This document shows positions 10,840 to 24,177 of a stretch of DNA of 64,000 nt, in pieces. The notes below the pieces were generated by a model. It did not search any database. It was not told the DNA's origin and saw only the letters and a program-made list of their open reading frames with translations. The stretch lies in the NCBI GenBank assembly GCA_034509735.1, contig JACGWO010000002.1, positions 43,479,702 to 43,543,701 of the forward strand, in the 5' to 3' direction. Every line of letters begins with the position of its first letter. Positions within the stretch are counted from its first letter, which is position 1. A program made the translations under genes and the position numbers. This stretch comes from Sesamum alatum (lineage: Eukaryota; Streptophyta; Magnoliopsida; Lamiales; Pedaliaceae).

Positions 10840-13800
10840 ATGGAGGCGCCCAGGGATGCTGAATCTCAGCCAGAGCGCGAACCCTCCGCCACGGCGGCGG
10901 AGGCGCCCGAGGAGCACCAAGACCAGCAAGAAGATGATGAAAATGAGGTTCTGATGGCAAAAGCACAGTCTTTGATGGATAAGATCACTGCGAACCCTGA
11001 GAACCCTAGCCCCAATGTACTCCATGCTCTCGCCACTATTCTTGAGACTCAAGAATCCAGGTAGAATTTGTGCTGCGTGGTGTAGAGTAACTTGCGGTTT
11101 TAGAACCGTTTTTATTTGTTAATTAAATGTTTATGGGGTGTTTAGGGGCGATATTTCCATTTTGTCGCTTAAGTTGCTTCGTGATTGTTTCTGGGGGGTT
11201 AGGTAGATAGTGATTAAGGTCGTGATTCTATTTATTTCATCCAAGATAGTTTCAGTTGCCGAAAAGAAAAGCTTTATTGAAAGCTGCTATGCTTCTGCAA
11301 AGGCGATTAGAACAACTCTTTTATTTTTAAGTCAAGAAATTAGTTGAACGGGGAGGCTGGGGGATTGTTTGCTGGACTTAAGTTCCTTTTAATATGCAGT
11401 AATATAGTTTAAGATAAGGCCCTTAGTGAAGTTTGAAGTTTATATCACTTTGTATTCTCTCAAAACTCTGTTATAACTCGTACTTTGATATCGACTGCAC
11501 TTTGGAATGTCAGTTTTTAGCTTTGGCATTTTGTTGTGGTTGTGGGTATTGACAAGAAAATAAAGTGTTTTTTTTGTTTTCAAAGAATTGGTTTTGTTTG
11601 GAATGTTTTATGCACTGCAGCATCATTTGTATGTTTATGTTTGGGTTGAGTATATGTAAAGACTTTCCCAATCTTTTGATTCACAATCAACACAAAGCTT
11701 TTGACTCCATTTTTCCCCTTATTATGAAAAATGAAAATCTGTGTTATTTCTTACAAATTTTGCTTCAAGTGTTACAAGAGTTACATTCGCCCTTATTTTA
11801 TCTAACATTTTGTCCAATGGGATGTATAGATACATGGAAGATGCAGATCACTCTTCAACAAATAATGGCAGGTCTTCTCATAATGTTGGGCGACTTGGGA
11901 ACCTTATTCGGGTATTTGATTTTTCTTTGCTGACTGTTGCTTTTGCATTTGCCAATTATTATGCACTAGGCAACTTGTCTTTCTGAAATGTGTTACGGTA
12001 GGATTGGGTCCAATAGGCTGCCGAATAGGTGTTTGCTCTCTGCCAAACTACCTTGCTGTGGCAAAGGACCTGCAATTGTTTTGACTGCAGTGAATGTGGC
12101 TAGTCTTAGTGTAAGCTGTTTTTTTTTAATTAGTGCTGGACTATTGATTTTTCATTTCTCTTTCTGCAGGAGAATGATGAATTTTTTGAATTGATATCTT
12201 CGAAAATTTTAACTGAAAGTAGATATTCAGTTGCAGTACAGGCTGCTACTACAAGGCTCCTTTTTAGTTGTTCGCTAACTTGGATGGTACGGTAATAGCT
12301 GCTTCTGGGATTGTTATTGTTATTATTTTGAATCTGCTGCTGTGCCCCGATAATACTACTTATGCTTATATTATTATTCCTTTTGTTTTTTGTTTAATAT
12401 CCGTACCATTTAGTTTTGATGTAACTATATGTGAATTGGAATACAGTATCCACATGTGTTTGAAGATGATGTTCTGGCTAACATAAGGGGATGGGTGATG
12501 GAGGAGATACCCAGGTCATCTGGTGATGATCGTAACTGGAAGCATGACACAGGAAAAAGGAAGACGATAGATTCTGAAATGTTACGCACATACTCTACTG
12601 CGCTTCTTGCTGTATGCTTAGCTAGGTATGTCACAAACTCCCTTTTTTTTTCACTTTCTTGGTGTCATCTTTTTTGTTGTAACACTTTCTTTTGGAGATT
12701 GGTGATTTCAGTGGTGGTCAACTAGTGGAAGATGTGTTAACATCTGGATTATCAGCTAAGCTAATGCGATATCTACGTATTCGGGTTTTGGGCGACACAA
12801 GCTCAAATCAGAAAGATGGTAATCCGTTAATTGATAATAAAAGTGCATCAAACATGACGTGCCCAAAAGCCAAAGAGGAAGGTAAGGGTAGGTTGCGGCA
12901 AGTGACAGAGAGTTCTCACTCGGATGTGGACACTTTGAAAGTACATCCTAATGAGAGGGATCGTGATAGAGATCCTGTCTCATTGGACGATCCTGATAGA
13001 GATCATGAGAGGTGTGTTAGTAGGCAAGCATGTGCAGATGAATGTTGGGGTGATGAGGAACCTCCTGACAGTATGGCCGTTGAAGTTGATGCTTGTGAAG
13101 CAGAAGCAGCTGGTGAAGAAAAATCCAATGTTAGAGATCTTCGTGACTCAAAAACAAAACCTGGTGGAAAATCGCATAGGGAAGAAGACTTCGACGAAAA
13201 TGTCAGAGAAGACTCTTCCAGACGGAAGACAAATCGAGGATTTTCCAGATCACGAGGAAAGGGTAGGTCCAGTGAGGGAGTATCTGAGAGTGAGCAAGGT
13301 TTGACCTCTCCAGGTTCTGGTAGTAGGTCAGGACTGACGCGGACTGTGAAAGACAGGAGTGTCACTAGAAATCAAGATTCAAGAAGAGTTTCAGATGCTA
13401 AAAAGGGCCTAGGTAGAAACAATGCTGATTCTTTTATCCTTGAAAGAGATGATAATGATGATTGTTTCCAAGAATGCAAAGTTGGCTCCAAAGACTTCAC
13501 TGATTTGGTTAAAAAAGCTGTCAGAGCTGCTGAAGCTGAAGCAAGAGCAGCCAATGCTCCTGCAGTAGCTATTAGGGCAGCTGGCGATGATGCTGCCGAA
13601 TTGGTCAAGACTGCCGCATTGGAGGTGAGCATAGTTTTGTTGCTTGTTGAATGCACATCCACATGGACTACTTATGCATATTTTTTTTGCCCCTTAATTC
13701 AGGAATACAGAAACACAAATGATGAAGAAGCTGCCGTGGCTGCTGCTTCAAGAGCTGCATCCACAGTTATAGATGCTGCTGATGTAGTTTCTCTCTCGAG

Positions 13801-16800
13801 GTTGGTACTGGTAGCCTTACTGTGCTGCCTCGCTACTGAGTGACATTGACTTATATGTCTATTGTTGTCATGCATTTTATCCATGACCATTTAGTTACTT
13901 TGTCTATGTTTTCATTTGACCTTTTGCTTCTTGTAGGAGTTCAAGCAATGTTGGTGGAGATTCTGAGAATTCAAAGCCTACCGAGTCAGAAATTAATGAA
14001 GATATCACCGAGTTTTCCATTCCAGATAGTTACTCCCTTGCGAAGCTAAGGGAGAAATTCTGTATCCAGTGTCTTGTTATTCTAGGGGAGTATGTTGAAG
14101 TTCTAGGTCCTGTACTACATGAGAAGGGAGTTGATGTTTGTCTTGCACTGTTGCAGAGAAGTTTTAAGCATAAAGAGGCTTCATACTCTAAGATCCTTTT
14201 ACCTGATATTTTGAAGTTAATTTGTGCATTGGCTGCTCATCGGAAGTTTGCTGCATTATTTGTGGATCGTGGTGGCATGCAGAGACTTCTTGGTGTTCAA
14301 AGAAATACCCAAACATTTTTTGGGCTGTCTTCCTGCTTATTTACAATTGGTTCAATTCAGGTAACTTTGTTTCATCCAATGTTTTAGGTTGTTGTTTGCA
14401 GTTGTGCTTTTGCTGCAGTTTGTTCTGATTGTATTGGTTCTTTATATGTTCCTGCCGGTTTTTACATTTTGCTCATATTCGTTTCTAATTCTTATCTCAA
14501 GCCAGTTTTGATTCACAAAATTACTTTGCAGGGGATAATGGAGCGTGTTTGTGCCCTTCCTTCGAATGTTGTCCATCAGATTGTTGAGTTGGCTCTTCAA
14601 CTTCTCGAGTGTCCACAGGATCATCAAGCCAGGAAGAACGCTGCGTTATTTTTTGCCGCTGCTTTTGTCTTCAGAGCAGTCATTGATGCATTTGACGCAC
14701 AGGACGGTTTGCAGAAACTACTTTCTCTTCTGCATGATGCTGCCTCAGTAAGATCTGGTGTTCCTGGGCCATCAAATAACTCAGGAGCACTTCGAAATGA
14801 CCGATCCCCTGCAGAAGTGCTGACCTCTTCAGAGAAACAGATAGCTTACCACACTTGTGTGGCACTGAGACAATATTTCAGAGCACATCTCCTCTTGCTT
14901 GTGGATTCAATTCGACCCACCAAGAATGTTCGCAGTGCACCCCGTAACATTCAAGGGCAGCCTACAAACCACTTGACATAAGTAATGAAGCAATAGATGC
15001 TGTATTTCGTCAAATACAAAAAGATCGAAAACTTGGTCCTGCTCTTGTGAGGGCCCGTTGGCCGGTAGTTGACAAGTTTTTATCTTCAAATGGTCATATT
15101 ACTATGTTGGAGTTATGTCAGGTGTGATTTAGTATCCTTCTTATTTTTTGGTACATTTATGTCACCTTCTTCTGTTTTATTGATTTACTTGTTTGCATTG
15201 TAGGCTCCACCAGTTGAACGTTATTTGCACGATCTGCTTCAGTATGCTCTTGGTGTACTGCAAATTGTAACTTTAGTTCCTTATAGCCGAAAACTTATTG
15301 TGAATGCGACTTTAAGCAATGATCGAGTCGGTATAGCTGTCATCTTGGATGCAGCAAATGGTGCTGGTTATGTTGAACCAGAGGTGACATATGCAGACAT
15401 GTTTTGGGCTTATTTTCCAAATTACTTATCCTTTTATTAACTTCTTGTAATATTTTAAAATGTCAGATCGTCGAGCCGGCATTGAATGTTTTAATAAACC
15501 TTGTCTGCCCTCCTCCATCAATCAGCAATAAACCAAGTCCCACCATGCAAGGTCAGCAGGCTTCTTCTAACCAAACTGGTAATGGTTCTGGTATGGAGTC
15601 TAGGGACAGAAATGCTGAGAGGAATATGTCAGATCGAGCTGTCAACATTCCTAGCCAGAATGAACCGAGGGAGCAAAATGGGGAGCCTGCTTCTGTGGAT
15701 AGAGGTGGCTCATCAGCAGTTTCATCATCTGTTGGTAATGCATCATCACAGGCGTCTGCATCTACAGTGGCTTCTGGTTTAGTCGGAGACCGTAGGATTT
15801 CTTTAGGTGCCGGAGCAGGTTGTGCTGGGCTTGCAGCACAGCTGGAGCAAGGATATCGTCAGGCTAGAGAAGCTGTTCGTGCAAACAATGGTATCAAGGT
15901 TCTTCTTCAGCTTCTCCAACCGCGGATGGTAACATCTCCTGCTGCTCTTGACTGTCTTCGTGCTCTTACATGCCGAGTTCTTCTTGGTTTAGCCAGAGAC
16001 GACACGATTGCACACATATTGACAAAGCTCCAGGTCCGTGAAAGTTTTAATGTGCCGTTTGTTTTGTTTATCATGTCATCAGCGAAACCAAGTGAAAAAT
16101 TTCCAATTGCTTTAAATGAAATGTTGCTGCAATTATTAGTTCGTATTGTTGATTTGGTGTTCTGTTTCAGGTTGGAAAGAAGCTGTCAGAACTTATTCGA
16201 GATTCTGGGAGTCAGACCCCTGGTGGTGAGCAGAACAGGTGGCAGGCAGAACTTGCCCAAGTGACTATTGAGCTGATTGGGGTTAGTACTAATTTATTTA
16301 TAGCAATATTAGATTGTGAAAGAGGGGTGGGGACTTAACCTGAATATATGTGTATGCTTCTTTTAATACATCCAGAGGTATAATCTTGATCATATATGCA
16401 GTAAGTCACTTTTGGCATTCAATGCTATTCAAATGCATGAAAGCCAGTAAATGATGTTGGAGAAATGAATATGGAGAAAATAAAAAGGTGATTTTGGCTT
16501 ATGGTGATTAGAATTTAAATCCCCGTCTCTGTTTATTAATCATTGGTATGCCCATAACCCAATTTGTTTTTTGTAGCCCCATTTCTCCGTAATCTATCTC
16601 ACTTTTAAACATCAACAGGGAAGCAGATTTTTTTGCTCTGAATTGATCAATTCTTTTGTTTGAATGCCATATCATTTGTCTAACAACGGGAAAAGATAAT
16701 TTGTGCAAGTTAAAACTGTTGATGCCACAAGCATAAAGTCACATGTTGGCTCTTCTTTTTGTTCAATGTCAAGCATGCATCTGTTGGAAGATTTGGATAT

Positions 16801-19432
16801 CGTTCATTGTATTCATGATGCCTTTTGCTATTTGAAGGTTGTAACTAATTCTGGGCGTGCAAGTACGTTAGCAGCTAGTGATGCTGCCACCCCAACTTTG
16901 AGACGTATTGAAAGAGCTGCCATAGCTGCAGCTACTCCTATTTCTTATCATTCTAGGTATTTGATGTTTCTCGTTCTTGACCATACATGCATAATGCTTT
17001 TCTTTTGAGTTTCTTTTCATCATATGCACCACTTATGGGTTTCAGGGAACTTTTGCTCCTTATCCATGAGCACCTTCAAGCATCTGGTTTAGCAGAAAGT
17101 GCTACTACACTTCTCAAAGAGGCAAAGTTAACACCTTTGGCATCTTTGGCTCCTCCATCATCGTTAGCACATCAAGCTTCTGGACAGGAGTCTTCGTCAG
17201 TACAAATTCAATGGCCATCTGGACGTGCGCCTCGTGGATTCTTGCTGGATAAATCAAAACTTTCTCCTCATCAGGAGGACCCCACCTTGAGATGTGATTC
17301 AGCTATCTTGTCATCAAGAAAGAAACCATTGTCATCCTCAGCTGTGCATGGTTACTCGAAAGTTCCTCCTAAATTGGAGGACAGCCCAGTCCCATCAAAC
17401 AGCAAAACAAGTTTCAGTTTGCAGAAAGTTTCTGGAGCTGCAGATGCTGCCGGAACTCCATCAGTATCTATTCCAAAATCTGGTGTGGATGATATCCAGA
17501 TTAGAACTCCAATAGTGTTGCCAATGAAACGTAAATTGACAGACTTGAAAGAAAGTGGTTCGGCATCATCAGCTAAAAGACTCAACACTGGTGAGCACAC
17601 ACTTAGATCTCCTGGTTTCACAACACCAATAACTATTCGTCGAGGTGGTCTGCAGTCAGATGCTAACCTGTTCTGCACGCCAAGTTCTACTCCGAAGGAT
17701 CATCATAGTCGATTTGTTCCAAATATTCTCTCATCTGATATTGATGAAACCCAGTTAACTTCCTCCTCCCAACTTGGACTTCTGAATGATCCACAACCTT
17801 CTGGCGCTGAACGGCTTACATTGGACTCTCTTGTTGTTCAGTACTTGAAGCACCAACATCGCCAGTGCCCAGCTCCTATTACAACTTTACCTCCTCTTTC
17901 TCTCCTGCACCCTCATGTTTGTCCGGAACCAAGAAGAAGCCTTGATGCTCCATCAAATGTGACATCCCGGCTTAGCATGCGTGAATTCAGGAGTATGCAT
18001 GGGGGAATCCATGGACGTCGCAAAGATCGTCAATTTGTGTATAGTAGATTCAGGCCATGGAGAACTTGCCGAGATGATACTACTGCTCTTTTGACTTGTG
18101 TTGCTTTCCTTGGAGATCCTTCTCGGATTGCTGCTGGTGGCCATACCGGGGAGCTGAAAGTGTTCGACTCTAACAGCAACAATGTGTTGGATAGTTACAC
18201 CAGTCATCAGTCTCCCGTTACACTAATGCAGTCACATTTTTCTGGGGAGAGTCAACTAATTCTTTCTTCAAGTGCAATGGATGTTCGGCTATGGGATGCA
18301 TCTTCAGTTTCTGTTGGTCCTAAGCATTCATTTGAGGGAATCAAAGCCGCACGATTCAGTAATTCGGGTGCCATGTTTGCAGCATTGCGAACAGATTCAT
18401 CCCGCCGAGAGATTCTTTTGTATGATATTCATTCCTGTCAGTTGGATCTGGTGCTGACCGATACGTCAAACCACCTCTCAGGGCGTGGACACACATATTC
18501 TCATGTCCACTTCAGCCCATCGGACTCGATGCTGCTCTGGAATGGAGTTTTGTGGGACCGTAGAGGGTCAGGCCCAATACATCGCTTCGATCAATTTACT
18601 GACTATGGTGGTGGGGGCTTCCATCCTGCTGGGAATGAGGTATGGCTAATTTTACCATTGTTATATAGATGTTACGCATGACAATCACTTTTGGATTGTG
18701 TTTCCTATGAATGTGTTCTGAAAGTTTTTCTAAGTCACTGCTTAACAAGTATTTTAACAGGTCATTATAAATTCTGAGGTCTGGGATCTTCGGAACTTTA
18801 GGCTTCTTCGAAGTGTGCCATCGTTGGATCAAACAGTAATAACATTTAATGCCAGTGGAGATGTTATTTATGCAATCTTGAGGAGAAATCTTGAGGATGT
18901 CACGTCAGCATTTCACACCCGTCGTATGAAGCACCCTCTCTTCTCGGCTTTCCGCACCGTGGATGCTGTCAATTATTCTGACATTGCCACCATTCCTGTC
19001 GACCGCTGTGTACTTGACTTTGCAACTGAACCAACTGATTCTTTTGTGGGTCTAATTACAATGGACGACCAAGATGAGATGTACTCTTCTGCGAGAGTGT
19101 ATGAAATTGGCAGACGCAAACCAACAGACGATGATTCTGATCCTGATGATGCAGAGACTGAAGAGGAAGAAGATGATGAAGGTGATGATGATTCAATCTT
19201 GGAAGCAGATCTCGATGGTGATGGTGATAGCGATGCTGATGACATGAGTGGTGATGATGACAGCATAAGTGAATTTGACGATGATGAAGAAGAAGATGAT
19301 GCGGATTTCATAATGGATGGTGTCGATTTTGATGGCGGTGGGATTCTGGAGATTGTGACTGAAGGTGACGAGGACGATGAGAGTGAGGTCCTTGAATCTT
19401 ATAGTAGTGGGGATGAGGATGATTTATTGTGA
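10840..19432 (+). CDS. DCAF1: DCAF1: DDB1- and CUL4-associated factor 1 (14 exons, frameshift in exon 8)
   Basis: Exons: 10840-11060, 11830-11911, 12170-12286, 12447-12625, 12712-13624, 13703-13800, 13937-14360, 14532-15121, 15204-15383, 15467-16033, 16171-16281, 16838-16956, 17046-18639 and 18761-19432. The total is 5867 nt, about 1955 codons, close to the ~1880-1980 of plant DCAF1. The protein is the substrate receptor of the nuclear CUL4-DDB1 ubiquitin ligase. Visible parts are an acidic N terminus, armadillo-like helical repeats (exons 7-11), a LisH motif at the start of exon 13 (ELLLLIHEHLQASGL) and a C-terminal WD40 region. That region has two DDB1-binding WDxR motifs, LWDRR near 18550 and VWDLR near 18780. 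A long Asp/Glu tail ends the protein. Exon 8 is 590 nt although both flanking junctions are phase 0. The upstream frame stops at 14979-14981, and the conserved downstream frame opens only after a stop at 14945-14947. Everything after is intact, so this is either a sequence error or a recent lesion. Confidence 0.93.
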
Positions 19433-19967
19433 TTGAAATGCTGCAAAGTCAGATTTTAGCAAAAACTATTGCACGTCTGTGGAGAACAAGGTGGTATTTC
19501 CATCCCGTGAATGAGTTTCAAGATTATACCAATAACAAAGATGAGATGTAACTAAAGTTAACTAGTTTTCAAATTTTTAGGGTTAGAATTTTACACTTTC
19601 TGGGGAAGTATTCAAATTTTGTTCTGTGGTTGCTGCTTTGTCTATCATTCGCCCATTTTCTTTTTGCCTTTAGTATTTCTTGGATGTGCAAACATGCCCA
19701 GTGGTTAATGCATTTCTGCAATTATGAATCAGAGTTGGTGTCAACTTGATTTGCAATGATGACCTTTAAACTGCATTGCTGCATAACTAGGATAAATTTT
19801 CCTTCAAACTATGTAAGCTTACTATTTCTATAATTTATTGATTAGCTTTTTCCTGAAAAGGCAAGGTTATGTTTGCACTGACCATTCAATAATTGCCTAC
19901 AGAATCATGGTTGTCCTGTTACAGGGAAAACACTTCTCGTCTCGTAATTTAGATTCTTTCCATTTTT

Positions 19968-20275
19968 TCATTTTGGTCTCGTTGATTATGAGATTCTTAC
20001 ATTTGATTTCGTAACTTTTAAAAAAATAAAACTTGGCCCATGTCATCTTTCCATTAGATTTTGTAATGGAAAATGCCACGCAGCTATTAGAATTTTACGC
20101 TTTTGGTCTCATTAGTTATGAGATTATTATTTTTCTTATAACTTTGAAAAAGTAACACTTTTGGTCCCATATTTTTAATGATCACATTGTATTTCTCGTT
20201 CTAACGAAAAGTGATGCTTTTTGAAAGTTACGATATACATAATTGATAATCTTGTACGAAACTAAAAATGTAATC
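19968..20275. mobile_element. Foldback MITE-like element (M1)
   Basis: The two ends are imperfect inverted copies (start 'ttttggtctcgttgattat', end complementary to 'ttagtttcgtac'). It has no coding capacity and lies about 0.5 kb after the DCAF1 stop. It resembles the other 'tgca-tttt-gtcccataactt' foldbacks in this window. The preceding 19433-19967 is 3' UTR and spacer with no other feature. Confidence 0.5.
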
Positions 20276-20279
20276 GGTT

Positions 20280-21185
20280 ATACTACTCAAACAACTTCCT
20301 GATATGATGATAAAAATATAATTCCTAAAGCTTTTGCTGTGCGGATTATGTTGTTCCTTTTGAAATTTCTTGGTAGAGGTTAGAATTTAAGCAGTCACAG
20401 GTTACGACAACGTGCACTTGATCAAGTACATGTATTAACTTAGAGTTGCATAATCACATGAAATAACAAGGAACCTATAGTGTCATCAATATTAATTAAT
20501 AACATATAATCGACAAATGTGCAACACTTCAGCCATACTGTAAACAGAGTTTGTTAATAAAAGAAAGCATTTTTAAATATGAGGACAGCAAAAATTACTG
20601 TAAAAGAAGAGGAGAAGGTACAATGGTTAATCAGAATTACAGATGGCAAGCTTCTTCAGAAAGCTCACTTCATTTAACCTTGTTCTAACCTAACACCTTC
20701 AGACAGAAAACAAGTTAGGTTCTTTCAGCAAGAAACTGCAACAAAAATGATGCTATTCTCAGCCAACCTTTATCTTTATTTCTTCATTTCTTTTTTCTTC
20801 TCTTTTGTACATATGATAATAACAATGATCAAGAAGTAGAACTTTGTTCATATTTCATTGTACTTGTAAATCTTACATTAAGTTCAATTGGAAGACTAAA
20901 TGATCTGATTAAGCCCTTGATCGCCGTCTTTTTCTTTATTCTGAAGTGCTTGACAAGTAGCCTGCCAAGCATGCATGAGCCAATCTCCAGCCAGTGTGTA
21001 TATTGTTCTTCAATCCTTCTAGACAGTCTTCTTGACAAAGGCCTGCCAACTAAAACACCGTGATTCACTAGGAGAAGGCGACCTATTACTCGTTAAATAA
21101 CTATAAATCATAAGAACAATGGATTCTATCGGATAAAATCATGCTGTCTGTCTTCAACTGTGTTTGTGAAGCTAGCAGGATGATG

Positions 21186-21249
<64 letters not shown>

Positions 21250-23120
21250 TGTCATTATGATTTGGCGTTCAACGTCTTAGCCAAGCCAGCACGACAGATT
21301 TGTTTAATACTTGGGGATCACAGGATGATTGCTGACATGATTTGAAGCGAAGCTTCGTCTGGATTGAACTTATTACATCGACAACCATCAGAAAAATTGA
21401 TTGTTATCAATTTCTCATGGAAGAAGAGATGTTCTATTTTGTTACTGCTAATACTTTTCAAAGTTGTATCTGCATTCACATTAGTACTACTTTGTGCTAA
21501 GATATTAGGACTTTGAAAATTTGATTAAATTACAATGAAGTGCATGGCAAGTAGGCTACCAGCAAGTTGAATTCATCTTTATTCATGCAGCACACATATA
21601 TTTTTTGTACTTAAGCAGAATTTATCCTAAATTACATAACTAACGCAACGTGTAAAAAAGTTATAAATGCACACAGCGGCAGCCAACGAATTATTAATTT
21701 TTTGAAAACTTAATTTTGCAAAAGAATACTACTTTTAACAGGATATTGTCATATATGTACAGTATTCTTCGCGTTTCTTGTTATTCATCAGATGATCGAT
21801 CATCCCTGTGGACAAATTGACGTTTAATGCTCTTTAATTTGTTATTACCTCGCTCGTTCATCTTAATCATATCGATAAACTTCATCTACAAGTTGAGGGA
21901 CATGAGGAGCAATCAGGGGAGATTAAAAAATAAAAGATGATTTGAAGTACAAAACAAGTTAAGAGAAGATGGAGATGGATAGCTACTCTTGCTGTTGACT
22001 GTTCTTCAAAAGCTCGTCTCCATTAATCATTTTTATAGTAAAACTCATCGTTGCAAGATTATAACGGCTCCACTATTAATAAGAAAATGCGCTAAAATAC
22101 AAAAACGCTAACCTTCAAAAACATCAGATCTCGCTGATCATAGTATGGAAACAGCACGAAAAGTGGATATATAGAAAAAGAATTAGTTATATAACATCCC
22201 AAGAACAAAAACAAGTTTCTTTATGTTTTCCAATTTGAATTCTTTCGATTTACAATTATTCAACTTGTGAATAAAGATTAATTTCCACCGCCTTTCAGAC
22301 ATACTGAACATGTTCCATGGCTTTTTTTCTCATTCAGACATGTTCAAATTGATTATATATATGCTGATATTAGCTACTCTTTGAATTTTGCTGCCTTGCA
22401 CACAGTGCAGATCACTGATGAACATTATCTTTTGGTCTTTATCAATGAATCAGACTGAGAGTGCAGCTCTTTCAGCTAGCTAATAACATAATATTGTTTT
22501 TAAGACAAAGCAAATTAATCTGAGTTGACGGATTAGGAGAATGATACGACGATGTTTGGACCTAGATATAAAATACAACTCATATGTTTCAGGCTAATTA
22601 GGTGAAGATCGAATAGCCTGTAGACGATCAACTGTATATATATAGTATGATATTTAGACAATGAAGAAAACTAATTAACTATATATAATCTTCAAGAATC
22701 AACATGGAACATTGAATAGTATTTAAAAGAATATATCATTATAATGTACTGGTCTCTTAGTACATGTCGTTAGGACACTGGTTTTCTGACAAGAAACCGT
22801 GCATGCAGTAATTAGGAAGATCTTTTGTAAAAAGAGTGATTATAGTGATGTTCACACTCAAAGAATTTTCAGTTCAACCAAAAAATGAGGGATGATCTAA
22901 TCAGTTTTACCTCTACTTTGTGATATATGATTATTTGCTTAAAGCATGTACGGAGGATCAGAAGTGCTTTTTTTGTTTTTTTGCTTATCCAAAGCCAAGA
23001 ATAGCTTTCTAATTATAGAAGTTGCATTTTGCATGCTTAATGGAGTATTTTGTATAGTGTATTGGATTAGGTTTATTTGAGCAAAATATATATGGTAGGA
23101 GATGTATATATTAATAATTA
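20280..23120. other. Intergenic stretch without a convincing gene
   Basis: AT-rich DNA. A minus-strand open frame of 79 codons at 20829-21068 is the only stretch with protein-like composition (basic, Leu-rich). It has no recognised relative and no clear promoter or neighbouring exons, so I do not call it a gene. The rest shows only the simple repeat listed separately. Confidence 0.5.
21182..21246. repeat. (AAT)n microsatellite
   Basis: About twenty uninterrupted AAT/ATA units directly readable in the sequence. It is likely length-polymorphic. Confidence 0.95.
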
Positions 23121-23408
23121 CCCTTAATTGCATTTCTAATCATGTAAGTCAAGTAATTTGTCGGGGTTATGAACTCGTTCTTCATCTTTTCTAATTTCAC
23201 AATTTTAGGACAAAATTGACCGAAATTCTCAAAGTCGGTCGAAATTATGACCGGTCGTCGCCTTTCCAGCAAATTTTGGAATTTCAGTCAATTCTGTCCT
23301 AAAATCACAAAATTTAAAAAAGTGAAGTACTATTACAACCTTAATAAGTTACAGGAGTACTAAAATGCCAGATGACTATAGTTACAAGACTAAAATGCAA
23401 TTAAATCT
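23121..23408. mobile_element. Foldback MITE-like element (M2)
   Basis: Long inverted arms. The left arm begins 'ttaattgcatttctaatcat' and contains 'acaattttaggacaaaatt'. The right arm carries the complementary stretches, including 'aattctgtcctaaaatcac', and ends 'actaaaatgcaatt'. It is non-coding and the arms would form a near-complete hairpin. Confidence 0.7.
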
Positions 23409-23749
23409 ATATAATTAAGTCTAGGGGAAATTACATTTTATGTCCCATAACTTCGAATTATATTTTCAGTATTGCTTATGAGATATTATAAAATAGTCGC
23501 ATAACTTGCAAAAAGTCTAATTTTCAGTCCTCCTGTTAACTTCCATTAGAAAATTGACAGAAATAATTTAATCACGTGTAAGTTACGTGTGGCCGATATC
23601 TTTCCAGAATTGTGGGAAATGGCCTAATGACTCGCGCGCGTGTGTGTGTGTGTGTGTTTTTTTTTCCGTCAATTTCATAAAAGAAGTTGGTAGGAGGACC
23701 TCAAATGAGAACTTTTTAAAGTTATGAGACTATTTTTTAGAATTTCATA

Positions 23750-24157
23750 CACTACAAAAAATAATACCATTTGCAACAACACAAATTCCTTGCGGAATAG
23801 TGAAATTCGTTACTAATTTACATTGGCAACGAATTTAACAAGAAAAATATTTAATTGGTAATTAGTTTGTCATTGTTTTAGCATCGATTTTTTTTTTTTT
23901 TTTGCTGATTTTGGTAGAAAATTTAAAAACGAAAATATTTGTTAGTAACTGAACTTTTCATTTTATTTTCCCATAGACGCAAAGATTTGCAATATTAAAG
24001 TTTCTTTCTAATTATATCAAGGAAATATTTAATTTATAATGCTAATTTTGATTACAAGAACTTAAAACTATTATCCCGTCCTAAATTCGTTGCTAAATAC
24101 CAATGAACGTACTCTCCTTTCTAATGTTTCTATCTATTAGCATAATTTCTTGTAGTG
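23750..24157. mobile_element. Non-autonomous CACTA-type element
   Basis: It starts CACTACAAAAAATAATA and ends with the inverse of CACTACAAGAAATTATG. These are the hallmark terminal repeats of CACTA (En/Spm) elements; the superfamily assignment rests on that hallmark. It is 408 bp and non-coding. Flanking triplets are ata and atc, so a 3-bp target duplication is only partly preserved. It sits inside M3. Confidence 0.65.
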
Positions 24158-24177
24158 ATCAACAATAGAACGGAAAG

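Noticed and set aside
14857..14990. A cryptic intron in DCAF1 exon 8 to explain the frame break
   Set aside because: I tried the GT/AG pairs spanning 14948-14978. They are too short (28-63 bases), leave the wrong frame, or remove about 35 conserved residues.
18973..19311. Ser-rich 112-codon minus-strand frame
   Set aside because: It is the complement of the Asp/Glu-rich DCAF1 tail; GAT/GAA codons read as Ser-rich on the opposite strand.
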